From Sphingomonas sp. Root720 (GTDB lineage: Bacteria; Pseudomonadota; Alphaproteobacteria; Sphingomonadales; Sphingomonadaceae): a DNA stretch of 64,000 nucleotides. Made by a program: the position numbers and the translations under genes. The notes under the pieces were generated by a model. It was not told the origin of the DNA and made no database searches. It saw only the letters and a list, made by a program, of their open reading frames with translations. Below, piece by piece: positions 1 through 10,189 of this stretch; positions within the stretch are counted from its first letter, which is position 1; each line of letters opens with the position of its first letter. The stretch spans positions 38,456 to 102,455 of the forward strand of contig NZ_LMID01000017.1 of NCBI RefSeq assembly GCF_001428605.1. The letters run 5' to 3'.

Positions 1-859
1 CGAGATACAGGGTCCAGATCGTCGGTACGCCGCCCGAGAAGGTGACGCCTTCGTCCATGATGAGCTGCTGCAGGCTGGCGCCGTCGAACCTGTCGCCGGG
101 AAAGACGAACTTCACGCCATTGATTGCACCAGCAAAAGGCAGGCCCCAGGCGGTCGCGTGATAAAGCGACTGGCACGGCATGACGACATCGAAGGCGGAG
201 AAGTTGAGCGCCCCGCTCAGCCCCGCGGCCAGGGCGTGCAGCACGACCGAACGGTGAGAATAGAGCACACCCTTGGGATCGCCCGTTGTGCCTGACGTAT
301 AGCACAGGAACGCGCCCGCATTCTCGTCGAGCCGGGGCCAGTCATAGGTTTCTGCCTCGGCGCCGATCAGGCGCTCATAGCAGCCCCAGCCATCGATCGC
401 GCGATCGGCGTCGCTCAGCAGGACATAGTGCTCGACCGTCTCCAGTCGGTCCCGGATCCGATCGACGATCTCGACCATGTTGCGATCGAGCAGCAGCACC
501 TTGCTGCCGGCGTGGTTGATGGTGAAGACGAGATGCTCATCGGGCAGGCGAGGATTGGCGGTATGCAGCACTGCGCCCATGCCCGGCACCGCGAAGAACA
601 GTTCGAAATGCCGGTGCGTGTTCCACGCGAGCGAACTGACCCGGTCGCCAGGCGCAACGCCCAACCGGGCAAGCGCATGCGCCGCTTGCGCCGTGCGCGC
701 CCATGCCCTTCTGTAATCATAGCGCCATATCGGCTCATCGATATTCTTGGACACGATCTCCCGCTCGCCATGCGCTACCGAAGCAAAACGCAAAATATCG
801 CCAATGTTGAGGGGGGCATTCTGCATCAGTCCCGGAAACACGTCCTTCTCCTCGAGCAT
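1..859 (-). CDS. fatty-acyl-CoA ligase (AMP-forming), N-terminal part; runs off the left edge
   Basis: Acyl- or aryl-acid activating enzyme of the ANL superfamily, which makes the acyl-adenylate and then the CoA thioester. The frame opens with MLEEKDVFPGLMQNAPLN at 859 and stays open to base 1. It carries the family's P-loop signature, TSGTTGDPKGVLYSHRS, near residue 190. The start ATG follows directly on the TGA of the upstream dioxygenase gene, so the two are probably translationally coupled in one operon. Only about 286 residues (roughly half of a typical 530-residue enzyme) are in the window; the C-terminal lid lies outside. Substrate cannot be read from sequence. Neighbouring ring-hydroxylase and ring-cleavage genes suggest it activates a carboxylic acid released from an aromatic or steroid-like compound (inference). 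Class is sure; substrate is not. Confidence 0.88.
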   Translation of the reverse strand, partial: MLEEKDVFPGLMQNAPLNIGDILRFASVAHGEREIVSKNIDEPIWRYDYRRAWARTAQAAHALARLGVAPGDRVSSLAWNTHRHFELFFAVPGMGAVLHTANPRLPDEHLVFTINHAGSKVLLLDRNMVEIVDRIRDRLETVEHYVLLSDADRAIDGWGCYERLIGAEAETYDWPRLDENAGAFLCYTSGTTGDPKGVLYSHRSVVLHALAAGLSGALNFSAFDVVMPCQSLYHATAWGLPFAGAINGVKFVFPGDRFDGASLQQLIMDEGVTFSGGVPTIWTLYL

Positions 860-1732
860 TCAGACGGCCTGGAACTCGTGGCCCCATTCGCTGATGCGGT
901 CATGAATCATGGGCTCCCAACTCTCGTCGTCATCGATCCTGAGGCCGCCATGGCCTACCTCCATCATGAATTTGGAAGGCGTGTGCGCATAGAAGGACAC
1001 GATCCTGTCGTTCGAATGCTGACCCAGCGTCAGTCCGATAGCGATTCCGGCCTCCTGCACGCGTTCATACGCCCTTTCGACATCCTCCAGCTTGTTCATT
1101 TCAAGCTCAAAATGATGGAGTTTGCTGCCTCCTCCGAGCCCTTCGGCAAAGGCAATCGAATGGTGTCGCGGGCTGGTGTGCAGGAACGAGGCGTGCATCG
1201 TGCTGCCGTCGGGCAGTGGCTGATAGATATAGTCGGAAAGCTGCGCGAACAGCGCTTCGCGCATGAACTTCTCGTCGCCCTTGTGATCGGTTGAGTTGAA
1301 GGCGACATGACCGAGCCCCTGGTCGCCCGTCACGAAACCATGCGGCACCTTGTCGGAAACGAACGGGGAGCCCGCATCTTCCAAGCCCAGCGCGATCTCG
1401 TGCCGAGCTCCGACAGGTCCGACGAAATGGAAAAACCGCTCTACGCCCCGCAACCGGGCGGACGCATCGTCGCCATCATGCGTGGGGATACCAAGACTCC
1501 CGAGGTGCGAGCGCAGATGATCGAAGCGCTCCTGGCTTCCCGCATCCCACCCGACCCAGGCTATGTCGTCGGCAGCTCCTTCGACGAAGTGAACGCGCCG
1601 TGCCTTCTCGTCGACCCGGCAAAACAGCCCGTCATCCGATCGCTCCATGCTAAGACCGATCAAGCCCGCATAACGCTCCCACGCACCCAGATCTGATACC
1701 TCAAAGCCGAAATAGGCCGTACCGATCGACAT
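860..1732 (-). CDS. type I extradiol (catechol 2,3-cleaving) dioxygenase, VOC fold, BphC/HsaC-like
   Basis: Fe(II)-dependent ring-cleavage dioxygenase of the vicinal-oxygen-chelate superfamily, 290 residues, close to the 290-300 usual for two-domain BphC/HsaC enzymes. The expected metal ligands are visible: His142 in GLGHVAFNS, His206 or His207 in KLHHFELEM, and Glu258 in KFMMEVGHGG, matching the H-H-E triad of 2,3-dihydroxybiphenyl dioxygenase. The ATG at 1732 has a good ribosome site (AAGGAGA) about 7 nt upstream. An upstream in-frame extension exists but has no support. It sits between a flavin monooxygenase (30 nt upstream) and an acyl-CoA ligase (0 nt downstream), the order expected when a phenol is hydroxylated to a catechol and then cleaved. 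The substrate could be a catechol from a biaryl, steroid A-ring or other polycycle; sequence alone does not decide. Confidence 0.9.
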   Translation of the reverse strand: MSIGTAYFGFEVSDLGAWERYAGLIGLSMERSDDGLFCRVDEKARRVHFVEGAADDIAWVGWDAGSQERFDHLRSHLGSLGIPTHDGDDASARLRGVERFFHFVGPVGARHEIALGLEDAGSPFVSDKVPHGFVTGDQGLGHVAFNSTDHKGDEKFMREALFAQLSDYIYQPLPDGSTMHASFLHTSPRHHSIAFAEGLGGGSKLHHFELEMNKLEDVERAYERVQEAGIAIGLTLGQHSNDRIVSFYAHTPSKFMMEVGHGGLRIDDDESWEPMIHDRISEWGHEFQAV

Positions 1733-1761
1733 AAGGGCTCTCCTTTTCAATATAATGGACT

Positions 1762-2973
1762 TCAGAGCATGAGATCGCTGTTTTGCCCGGACAGCATGAA
1801 AGCACCGAAATTGACGGAACTCTTCTGATGGTTGATGAACAGGTGATTGGCGCCGACATTCGCATCGCGGAAATATCGCTGCATCTGAACATCGGCGTCG
1901 AAAACGGACCCACCGCATGCATGGGTCAACATATTCACCGCATCACGGCACTGCTTAGCAATATTGGCCGCATCCCATTTATAGAAGACTCGGCGGGCGA
2001 GAGGGATCTCTTCGCCCCTCGAGACAAAAGCGGCCATCTCGTCGAAATTGCGCTTAAGGCGAAGATGCGCTCCATCGACCAGAGAGTGTGCATCGGCAAG
2101 GATCTGCTGAGCTAGAGCATCCTGCTTGAAACTTGAGCCATTATAGGCATTGGTCCGCTTGGCTATATAATCCACATAGAAGTCGAGAGCACCATCGGCA
2201 ATGCCGACAAGGACGCTTGTAAGGACAAAGGCGAACACAGTGCCGAAGGCAAGCTTGTAGGTATCGGCAGTGAATATCACTCGCCCCGGATCGCGCATCT
2301 GGTAAGTCCGGCTGATATTGTGAACGCGATAGGCTGGTACAAATGCGCCTCTTACGACAATATCCTTGCTGCCGCTCCCCGTCAGGCCGACCGAGTTCCA
2401 GGACGAATGATCGATCTCATAGTCACCCGACTCAACCAACAGCGCCAGATGGTTCACCTCGCCATCTTCCATCTCGACAAGCGCTCCGAGAATGACCCAT
2501 GTCGCCTGATCGCACCCGCTCGACCATCCCCACCGGCCCTCGACCTCATACCCGCCTTCGACGCGGCGAGCCTTGCCGAATGGCGCATAAGAGGAAGAAT
2601 AAAAAGTCTCCGTGTCCCGGGACCACAGATCCTTGGCTGCCCTCGGATCCATCAAGGCAACTTCCCAATTGTGGATCCCAATGATGCCGAGCGCCCAGGC
2701 AGAGGACGGACAGTGGCGGGCGATTTCCGACACGACGTCGTAGAAAACAGTTGGCCAATATTCATAGCCGCCATAGGCCTTGGGCTGAAGAATCCGATAG
2801 AATCCCGCTTCCTTGAATGCAGCAAATGTTTCAGGCGGCATACGGCGCCCTTCTTCGCACTGTTTGGCACGCTCGCGAAGAAGCGGCCCAAGCTGACGTG
2901 CCCGGTAAAGAAGATCGTCAGAAGAGGGAACTTCTGTCGCAATTGCTCGACTTTCCCTTTGCAGATTATCCAT
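1762..2973 (-). CDS. acyl-CoA-dehydrogenase-type flavin-dependent monooxygenase (HsaA-like)
   Basis: Probable reduced-flavin-dependent aromatic hydroxylase of the acyl-CoA dehydrogenase fold (group D monooxygenases such as HsaA, HpaH and DszC). About 403 residues, similar to HsaA. The N-terminal helical domain includes PETFAAFKEAGFYRILQPKA, the middle beta domain has GRWGWSSGCDQATWVILG, and the C-terminal helical bundle ends with MLTHACGGSVF and NHLFINHQKSS, all typical of the family. The start is set at the ATG at 2973 because AAGGA lies about 7 nt upstream; an ATG at 2988 (MKEKV) is in frame but would place that site inside the gene. No flavin reductase partner is seen in the window, so one must be supplied elsewhere. 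It would make the catechol for the dioxygenase encoded next. The exact substrate is unknown. Confidence 0.85.
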   Translation of the reverse strand: MDNLQRESRAIATEVPSSDDLLYRARQLGPLLRERAKQCEEGRRMPPETFAAFKEAGFYRILQPKAYGGYEYWPTVFYDVVSEIARHCPSSAWALGIIGIHNWEVALMDPRAAKDLWSRDTETFYSSSYAPFGKARRVEGGYEVEGRWGWSSGCDQATWVILGALVEMEDGEVNHLALLVESGDYEIDHSSWNSVGLTGSGSKDIVVRGAFVPAYRVHNISRTYQMRDPGRVIFTADTYKLAFGTVFAFVLTSVLVGIADGALDFYVDYIAKRTNAYNGSSFKQDALAQQILADAHSLVDGAHLRLKRNFDEMAAFVSRGEEIPLARRVFYKWDAANIAKQCRDAVNMLTHACGGSVFDADVQMQRYFRDANVGANHLFINHQKSSVNFGAFMLSGQNSDLML

Positions 2974-3219
2974 CACTTTTTCCTTCATGAAGATTGCTCA
3001 GCGGTCATCGCGGTTTCCAGCCCGACCGAGTTTCTTGAACCTATGTTTCCGAGCTTCTGCATCGCACAAAATAGCTCTCGCAAATTGCGCTTTGCGTTGC
3101 AGTTTTCGCAAGAGCTGTCAGACGCATCCCCGGAACGATGGCTCTTTTTCACCCGGCTCGCGCAGCGTGACGGCAGCTCGCAGACGAAGATTCGAGCGCA
3201 ACTCATGACTCCGTCGTCA

Positions 3220-5769
3220 TCAGTATTTGAACCCGACGACCAAGCCATATTCTGACGGTCGTCCTGGATATCGCATCAAATTGTCATATGCCTGGATCAC
3301 GTTCGTCCAATAATATTTGTTGAACACGTTCTTGCCCCAGACTCCCAGGCGCCAGCGACCGTCGGAGGACGAAATTCCGGCCGTCAGGTCGACCAGCGCG
3401 TAGTTCGGAATTTTGAAAGCCTCCTTGTCTTCTGGCAGAAGATAGAGGCTACCTATTGACTTGGACTGGCCAGTTACACCGACACCTGCGTTCGCGTTGA
3501 TTTGATCCGAAAGTGGAAATTCATAGTCAGCACGAATGGCAAACTGGAACTTCGGCGCGAAAGGAAGCCGAACTCCCTTGAAAGATGCGGTATCCGCGAC
3601 TCGTAAGCCATTTTCCAGATGCGACCCAATTACGCCTTCATACCTTTTGACTTTGGCATCAAGATATGTCGCCGCAGCAGACAGCGTCAGTCCGTCAGTC
3701 GGGCGGGCGTTGATGTCAATCTCAACCCCTTTTATTGTGGATTTGGGTACATTTAGTAGTTTGTCAAGCGCGCCAAAAATCGGATCAACAAATTTTGCAC
3801 GTAACTGTTTGTTTGAGTAATCGTAATAAAAGGCCGCGGCATTGATGGACAGTTTTCGATCAAGCAGCTGCGCCTTAAATCCGCCTTCGATATCCAACAA
3901 GGCTTCTTGGCTAACCGGAGCATAGGCATCATAAATAGCGCCGGTGAGTGTCGGGAACGATCCGGCTTTGTAGCCCTTCGACGCATTGAGGTAGAGTAGC
4001 AATTCCGGAGTGGGCGTATAATTCACACCGAGACTCCACGATGTGCTATTCTCGTTCAGCTTACCGGCGGGATTGCCGGTTTTCAGGAATGTGTTTGGGT
4101 CAACCGGTACGCTGGAGGCGGGATCAGCAATATTGAACCCTCGATTGTCGATCGTGAGGGACTGTCCCGGCACGAGCGTAGGCACAGTCCCAACTCCGTA
4201 AATCTGAGCGTAAGCCAAATTGAAGAAGGTGGTTAGAGAGTTAATGCCAAACGCGCCGGGAGCAAAAAAACCCGGGATTTCATAAGCGCCCCTCTGCAAT
4301 GCTGTTCGCTTTGCTTTGGTTTGACGGATACCACCTTTAAGGGTCACCGTGGGCGTGACGTCATACTCCAGATTGCCGAACGCCGCATAATTGTTCATAG
4401 TCTGGTCGGAACCATATTGATTCCCATTAAACCCATTTACGACATGGGCAGTGATCCCATTCAGGTATAAGTCCAAAGCCTCAAGAGCAGTTGTATGCTC
4501 ATAATTGGCGCCGAGGGTATATCGCACCACGTTTCCGGCGCTATTTGACAAGCGTAACTCTTGGCTAAATGATTTAGCGCGACCATAGGCCTGATGGATA
4601 TCCGTCGCCTCGAACGCCATGCCGGAGCCATTTGTGGCATTCAGGAAGCGCAGACTTGCATAGGACGTGATTGACGTCAGCGTATGGTCATCCATGATCT
4701 CATAGTCGGCCCGCAAAGCGGCTTGCCAGAATTTGTTGTCTGTGAATGGGCGCAGATTGGGACTCCAATCGGCGTAGCGGGCGTTGTTTGGAGCCACAGG
4801 GTAAATAAGAGCGTGATAGTCCGCAGGAACAACCCCGCCCGGGCCAGCCGCGCCGACCTCGTTCTGCAATCGCGGTTCCTGATATTGGGGCGTTACCGGA
4901 TCGCTCTGATCCCGCCACCCATTGATGTTCAAAGAAAATTTGAGGCGATCACTCGCTTCCCAGTCCAAAAGAAAGCGCGCGGCGATATTATCACGCTTTC
5001 CAATGGTATCCTGCTTCTTGTCCGGACTGTCAGGCACGCCAATCGCCAAATATTCGGCCGGCACGCCGCCCTCGATCCGCGTGTAGCTTTTCTGCCAGTC
5101 GTCACCATTGACTGACTTGATGGCCAATCGAGCCCGCAGCGTATCGGTTATTGGACCGCTGATAAATCCCGACGCTTCAATCGTATTGAAGCGTCCGTAG
5201 CTGAACTCCGCTCCAGCCGTGAAGTCGGCAGTCGGCTTGGCAGCGACGAAGTTGATCGCACCGCCAGTAGCATTGTTGCCGAACAATGTGCCCTGTGGTC
5301 CTTTGAGAACCTCCACGCGCTCGAGATCGAATGCCGTCAGCGCACTCATCACCGGCAAAGGTAAGGGGGCCTGATCTATATAAGTGGCGACATCAGGATA
5401 GGCCGACAAAGTCGTTTCGAAAAAGCCAACACCCCGGAGAGTATAGACCGGAGTTGAATTAGCCGTCGGGGCATAAGTGAGGCCGGGCGTCACCTTAGCG
5501 AGGTCACTTACATCGCTGACGCGCTGCCTCACGAGATCGTCGCCGGACATCGCAGAAATCGTGAGCCCGACCTTGCTGAGATTCTGCTCGCGCTTGTTGG
5601 CGGTGACTACGATCTCGCCCACGTCGCTATCATTAGCCACCGAAGCCGGCTTTTCACTCGGATTTGCGGTTTCGCTCGTCGCCGCTTGGGCAAATGCGGT
5701 ATCGGCTACCATCATCGTAGCCAAAGCGATCAGACTGGCGCACACCTGCTTTTCGTTGAAAACCTTCAT
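3220..5769 (-). CDS. TonB-dependent outer-membrane receptor
   Basis: Outer-membrane ligand-gated transporter of 849 residues. It opens with a signal peptide (MKVFNEKQVCASLIALATMM, predicted cleavage after AFAQA), then the plug domain (EIVVTANKREQNLSKVGLTI), and a 22-strand barrel region closing with a terminal aromatic (GLVVGFKY). The ATG at 5769 is preceded by a near-perfect Shine-Dalgarno (AGGAGGGGAT); an earlier in-frame ATG at 5880 has no such site. Sphingomonads use many such receptors for aromatic and other hydrophobic carbon sources, so with the monooxygenase, dioxygenase and ligase downstream on the same strand it is likely the uptake porin for the cluster's substrate (inference). Its upstream region is cut by an IS3 end about 130 bp before the start, so native regulation may be lost or replaced. 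Base composition looks less GC-rich than the plasmid backbone. Confidence 0.92.
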   Translation of the reverse strand: MKVFNEKQVCASLIALATMMVADTAFAQAATSETANPSEKPASVANDSDVGEIVVTANKREQNLSKVGLTISAMSGDDLVRQRVSDVSDLAKVTPGLTYAPTANSTPVYTLRGVGFFETTLSAYPDVATYIDQAPLPLPVMSALTAFDLERVEVLKGPQGTLFGNNATGGAINFVAAKPTADFTAGAEFSYGRFNTIEASGFISGPITDTLRARLAIKSVNGDDWQKSYTRIEGGVPAEYLAIGVPDSPDKKQDTIGKRDNIAARFLLDWEASDRLKFSLNINGWRDQSDPVTPQYQEPRLQNEVGAAGPGGVVPADYHALIYPVAPNNARYADWSPNLRPFTDNKFWQAALRADYEIMDDHTLTSITSYASLRFLNATNGSGMAFEATDIHQAYGRAKSFSQELRLSNSAGNVVRYTLGANYEHTTALEALDLYLNGITAHVVNGFNGNQYGSDQTMNNYAAFGNLEYDVTPTVTLKGGIRQTKAKRTALQRGAYEIPGFFAPGAFGINSLTTFFNLAYAQIYGVGTVPTLVPGQSLTIDNRGFNIADPASSVPVDPNTFLKTGNPAGKLNENSTSWSLGVNYTPTPELLLYLNASKGYKAGSFPTLTGAIYDAYAPVSQEALLDIEGGFKAQLLDRKLSINAAAFYYDYSNKQLRAKFVDPIFGALDKLLNVPKSTIKGVEIDINARPTDGLTLSAAATYLDAKVKRYEGVIGSHLENGLRVADTASFKGVRLPFAPKFQFAIRADYEFPLSDQINANAGVGVTGQSKSIGSLYLLPEDKEAFKIPNYALVDLTAGISSSDGRWRLGVWGKNVFNKYYWTNVIQAYDNLMRYPGRPSEYGLVVGFKY

Positions 5770-5929
5770 ATCCCCTCCTAATTTATCACCTTGCGGGGGA
5801 GGCCTATGCGACCAAAGGATAGAAAGGAAATCAATATGCGGTATATCCGCTATTTGCGAGAACAATAGCCTCATCTGCATTCGATGCCGCGCGGAGTCCT
5901 ATTGATCTGCCCCCTTCTGAGTGGTCCAA

Positions 5930-7045
5930 AATCTCTCGGTTGTTTGCCGCGCATGGCCACGAAATCCGCTTGATGTCGCCGGAATATGTGCGTCCTTACG
6001 TAAAAGCGCAAAAAAACGATGACCGCGATGCCGAAGGAATCGCTGAGGCTGCGTCACGCCCGACGATGCGTTTCGTCGAACTCAAGAGCCAGGAGCAACT
6101 GGATATCCAGACCCTACATCGCGTGCGTTCACGCCTCGTTGCTGAACGCACGAACCTGATCAACCAGTTACGGGCGATCCTGCTCGAACGCGGGGTGATC
6201 TTCCCGGCTGGACGGCGCAAGTTCGAGCTTGGCGTCGATGAAATGCTGGTTTGTGACGATGAGAAATTGTCGCCGCGCCTGCGCCAACTGGTTGGCGATC
6301 TGCGCTCTGAATGGCGGGAACTGGACGTGAAGATCGAGACGCTGAATGGCGAGTTCGTCGCCCTGGCGCGTAAAGACCCTGCCGCAAGAAGGTTGACATC
6401 AATCCCTGGCATCGGCGTGCTCAACGCGACGGCGCTGATCGCGGCGGTGGGCAACGCAAGCAGCTTCGCCAAGGCTCGCGATCTGGGTGCCTGGCTAGGC
6501 CTAGTTCCCAGACAACACACTACGGGTGGCAAGCCTCGATTGCTCGGCATCTCGAAGCGCGGTAACACCTATTTGCGCACGTTGCTAATCCACGGCGCCC
6601 GGGCAGCATTACCCTCGCTTTCTCAGAGCGACACGCCTTTGGGGCGCTGGCTCAAAGCCATGATCGAGCGCGGTGTCCATCGCAACGTCGTATTGGTGGC
6701 GCTGGCCAACAAGCTGGCGCGGATCGCTTGGGCAGCCTTGCGCAAGGAGACCACTTTCGAACGCGGCTATCCCGTGGCGGCATGACAGAATCGGCTACGT
6801 GCCCCCCGCGCGCGTAGCTCAACGAGGTTTGCAGGAAGGATCGTAAAGATGGCCTGAGAGTCGATCGGCGTTTGGAAAGCCCGGGCGATCAAATGGAACT
6901 ACGATTCCGGTCCGATTATGGGGCTCCGAACGTGCGGATGTCCATCTTGGCCGTGGCGAGCTCACGAGACCGAATACGTTGACGCAGACTGCTCAGAACA
7001 CCGTAAAATCCTACTTGCAAACGGGGCGGGCCATTCCATAATCGG
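5930..7045 (+). mobile_element. IS110-family fragment inside the IS3 element
   Basis: Truncated IS110 (IS1111-like) copy: 5' end missing, transposase 3' part at about 5934-6785, then about 260 bp of non-coding tail of the kind seen after IS110 transposases. The left junction lies just after the IS3 terminal repeat. The right limit is placed where IS3 orfB coding sequence becomes recognisable and is approximate. Confidence 0.6.
5934..6785 (+). pseudogene. IS110-family transposase, 5'-truncated
   Basis: Coding sequence for the C-terminal ~285 residues of an IS110/IS1111 transposase. It starts abruptly in the DEDD (RuvC-like) domain at HGHEIRLMSPEYVRPYVKAQ, keeps the later acidic region KNDDRDAEG, and has a full C-terminal Transposase_20 domain (SIPGIGVLNATALIAAVG and ARDLGAWLGLVPRQ). 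About 55 residues holding the first catalytic Asp are absent. Residues upstream (PPSEWSK) are IS3 end sequence, not IS110. It should be inactive. Stop TGA at 6783. Confidence 0.82.
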
Positions 7046-7047
7046 AA

Positions 7048-7582
7048 CGCTGCGCGGCGTCAGATCGGAATACATGCGCGCGATCGTCGGAATCCGCAAC
7101 CCAAGCGGGGCCGGCTATGGCTAAACGATGGCTCGTGTATCCGGCTGCGGCCTGAGTATTCGGGGCACGTCTGGGCACACGACTTCGTCGATGGTCGCAC
7201 CCATGATGGCCGAAAGTTCCGCATCCTGACGATCATCGATGAGGCCAGCCGCGAATGCCTTGTCCTGATCGTGGCGCGGCAACTCAAGCATGAAGACGTG
7301 CTAGCAACCCTGACCGACCTGTTCATCGCGCGCGGGCCACCTGCCAATATCAGGTCCGATAATGGCAGCGAATTTATCGCGACGGCAGTCCAGAAATGGC
7401 TGGCACGGATCGGCGTGACGACGCTCTACATCACCCCGGCGTCGCCATGGGAGAACCGCTACAACGAGAGCTTCAACGGCTCACTTCGCGATGAACTGGT
7501 CAATGGTGAGATCTTCTACAGCCTCGCCGAGGCGAAGGTGCTGATCGAAGCCTGGCGGCGGCACTACAATCCTGTTTCATAA
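7048..7582 (+). pseudogene. IS3-family transposase orfB, interrupted 5' piece
   Basis: Integrase-core part of an IS3 orfB. Visible are RGRLWLNDGSCIRLRPEY, VWAHDFVDGRTHDGRKF (first catalytic Asp), IRSDNGSEFIA (second Asp) and SPWENRYNESFNGSLRDEL (catalytic Glu), ending LIEAWRRHYNPVS. The last residues PVS and the stop come from the inserted element; true IS3 sequence ends at base 7569 and resumes at 10195. The 5' side is ragged: the reading frame before about 7080 no longer matches. Confidence 0.82.
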
Positions 7583-7593
7583 CACCCATCTAT

Positions 7594-9657
7594 CTATGTT
7601 GTTGAAGTAAATAAGCTTTGCTGATCGGGATGCGATCCCGTGGGGTATTTTGGATTTTGCCGCGCGCGTTCCACGAGGTGACGAGCGGCTGATCCATTGA
7701 GTTCGGCTCGACTGAAGATCCATGGGCCTTCTGGCAGAGGGTGAATGCCTTCGATCTCTCCGACTTCAGCAGCGATCCGGAGAGTCTTTGGGGTTACGCC
7801 GATGCGGCGGGCTGTCTGGTTCAAGTTCAGCCACGGCGGATCGCCGTCGGTCGCCGCCCGGAAGACGGGGACCCGGTGATGCGATCGCAGCGCGGTGACC
7901 CGCTCGCGTGTCCAGCGGTTGCCGTTCCCCGTCACCAGCCCGTTCCGGTTGAGGATGCCGGCGATCAGATCGTCATTGGCGATGAGAACGAGTTGGCGCA
8001 AGGCGGCAATGATATCGGCGGAAGTGCTGTTGCGCTGGCCTTTGCGACGCTTCGGCAGCCGCAACTCGGTGTGGACGCCGCCGGCCCAATGGATCAGCAG
8101 CACGATCTCGGACGCTTCGTCGTCGATGTCGGCGATCACCTCCTGGATAAGGGTTCGCACGATGCGCTTCTTCAAGCGCGCGTCGGTGTGCGTGTCGTTC
8201 CAGACGGCTTTGAGATCGCCGGCAAGGCATCGATATCCTTCCGCGACGGCGACGCCTGATGCGGCGTCGAGGCATCGTGCGCAGCGATCCTGGCTTCCAC
8301 CTCGCCGACACGCGTGAGTGCACGGTTCCATCGCGCTTCCAGTTCGGCTGTCACCAATCGGTTCTGCGGATCGGCGACATCGTATTGCCGGAAGGCCCGT
8401 TCGGCCGCGTAACGGGCCGCCTCGAGATCGCGCATCAACGCATCGCGGACCTGATCGCGGCGACCGGCAGCCTGGGCTTCGGCCTCAACCGCGGCTGCGA
8501 TCGCCCCGGGCTCAAGGACCGGCAGGAGCGCCTGCTCGATCGCATCGTCGACGCGCAATCCGCCGAATGCGATGCAGCGCGGCTCGCCATTGTCGAGCAG
8601 GCCCCGCCAGCAGGAATAGCGCGGGATATTGTGTCTGGCGCCGGTGTAGCGCACGGTCAGCTTGCGTCCGCACTGCCGGCAGCGGACGAGCCCGGCGAGC
8701 AGGGCGTCGCCGTGCTTGGGCGCGCCGACTGGTGGGGGCATTGTTGCTCACCATCTTGCGGATATCCTCCGAACGCTCCCAGCTGACGTAGCCGTCATGC
8801 GAGCCGGGGATGAGCGCCAGCCACTCGTCCCGTGCTTTGCGACAACTCCTCGACCGCATGGCGATACCATCATATCCGGCCGCGGCACGGCTTTTACCAT
8901 AGGCATAGGCGCCGCCGTAGATCGGGTTCTCGATCATCCGGTGGATGGTTGCATAGCTCGGCCTGCGCCACACGACATCGCCGTTGTTGCGCTTTGCGGG
9001 CAGCTCCAGCCCATGCTCGATGAACCAGAGCAGCGCCTGCCGGGCACTGCCGAGTTCGGCTACCTTATCGAAAACGAGGGTAATGGCTTCCTGGACGCGG
9101 CGGTCGGGATCCTTCTCGATCCGGTCGCCGACCTTCACGAAACCCACGGGGGCGGCGACGATAAGTTCGCCGCGCCGGGCCTTCTCGTAGCGAGCCGAGA
9201 GCGAACGCTGGCGCAGAAGATCCAACTCATACTCGTTGAGGCTGCCCTTCAGACCAAGCAGAAGCCGGTCATTACCCTGGCGTGGGGCGTATACGGTCTC
9301 CTGGTCGATCAGGACCGTATCGACCACGCGGCACATCTCGATAAGCTGCTGCCAGTCCCGGCTGTTGCGGGCGAAGCGTGAGACTTCTCGCGCCGCCACC
9401 GCGCCGACCTTGCCGAGGCAGACCTCGGCGACCATCCGGTCAAAACCGGCGCGCGTCACGCCGCCCGCCGCAGATCGGCCGAGATCGTCGTCGACCGTCT
9501 CGATGCGCGACCAGCCCAGCGCTGTGAGACGGCCGCGCATGGCGTATTGCAGGGCGCTGCTCTCGCGGTTGTGAAGGACCTGATGCGCCGAGGACTGCCG
9601 CACATACAGGATCGCCTTGCGCTCGAGATGCTGCGGCCCGATCTTCTCAAAGATCAT
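7594..9657 (-). pseudogene. large serine recombinase, two frameshifts
   Basis: Large serine recombinase (resolvase N-domain, recombinase domain, zinc ribbon, C-terminal helical tail). The catalytic domain starts [20 protein letters not shown] with serine just after (YVRQSS); the recombinase domain includes [20 protein letters not shown] and the zinc ribbon is RCRQCGRKL. The reading frame changes near 8722-8732 (between NNAPTS and GAPKHGD) and again near 8222, where one base appears missing (DIDAL to AGDLKAVW). The tail continues to SLFTSTT at 7594. Either the gene is dead or these are indel errors in the assembly; read depth or raw signal would tell. It starts at ATG 9657, overlapping the preceding 65-codon gene by 11 nt. 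Confidence 0.78.
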
Positions 9658-9844
9658 CGCACATCTCCCGCGGCTCCGCGACAGGATCGTCATCGACGTG
9701 GTCGAGCAGGAGGCGCACGATCAGCGACGTCAGCGTCTGGCGTGTCTGCTTGGGCAGGGTCTGCCATCGCGGTGGCTGCGCGCTCCCGGGATCGTGCGAA
9801 CTGGAGAACAGATCGAGCTGCAACGTCGTGGACTTGCGCGGCAT
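9647..9844 (-). CDS. small protein encoded just upstream of the serine recombinase
   Basis: A 65-residue protein ([20 protein letters not shown] start) whose 3' end overlaps the recombinase start by 11 nt, indicating coupled translation. No catalytic motif is visible; it is rich in Leu/Arg/Asp toward the C-terminus ([14 protein letters not shown]). Its position suggests an accessory or directionality role for the recombinase, but that is inference from location only. Confidence 0.6.
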   Translation of the reverse strand: MPRKSTTLQLDLFSSSHDPGSAQPPRWQTLPKQTRQTLTSLIVRLLLDHVDDDPVAEPREMCDDL

Positions 9845-10046
9845 TGAGACCTCCCGGATGCGAGTCGTGGGGGCTCGATGCTGCTCTCGAAATCGATAAA
9901 GCCGAAACCGGCTTTGCTGCTCGCAATAGCCTGGCCAGCGCGTTCAACGTCCCAATATCGACCTGAGGCGCCACGCCGATGCGCACCAGGGCGCAAACCG
10001 CGCGGTCGAACATCCACGCCGGAATCTCCAGCCACCGGTCGGACAT
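9690..10046 (-). CDS. possible small gene of the recombinase element (DUF5372-like region)
   Basis: An open frame beginning [20 protein letters not shown], with further matching frame upstream (YPWHPWAG and a following region) but no start codon before the element boundary. The residue pattern resembles small proteins often found beside such recombinases. The frame overlaps the next gene by about 155 nt, which is suspicious, so the true end may be nearer 9845 or the gene may be decayed. Treat as tentative. Confidence 0.3.
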   Translation of the reverse strand: MSDRWLEIPAWMFDRAVCALVRIGVAPQVDIGTLNALARLLRAAKPVSALSISRAASSPHDSHPGGLNAAQVHDVAARSVLQFARSRERAATAMADPAQADTPDADVADRAPPARPRR

Positions 10047-10189
10047 CGCCCCTGTCTTGCTGCAGCGGAAGATATCCGAACCCGCTCGCTCGACCGCCTC
10101 GTGAATGTGAAGATGACATCCCGCCCAAGGGTGCCAGGGATAGAGAAGCTCACGAACATCGGTCCCGTGGGCGTTGCGTCGTCGCGTTG

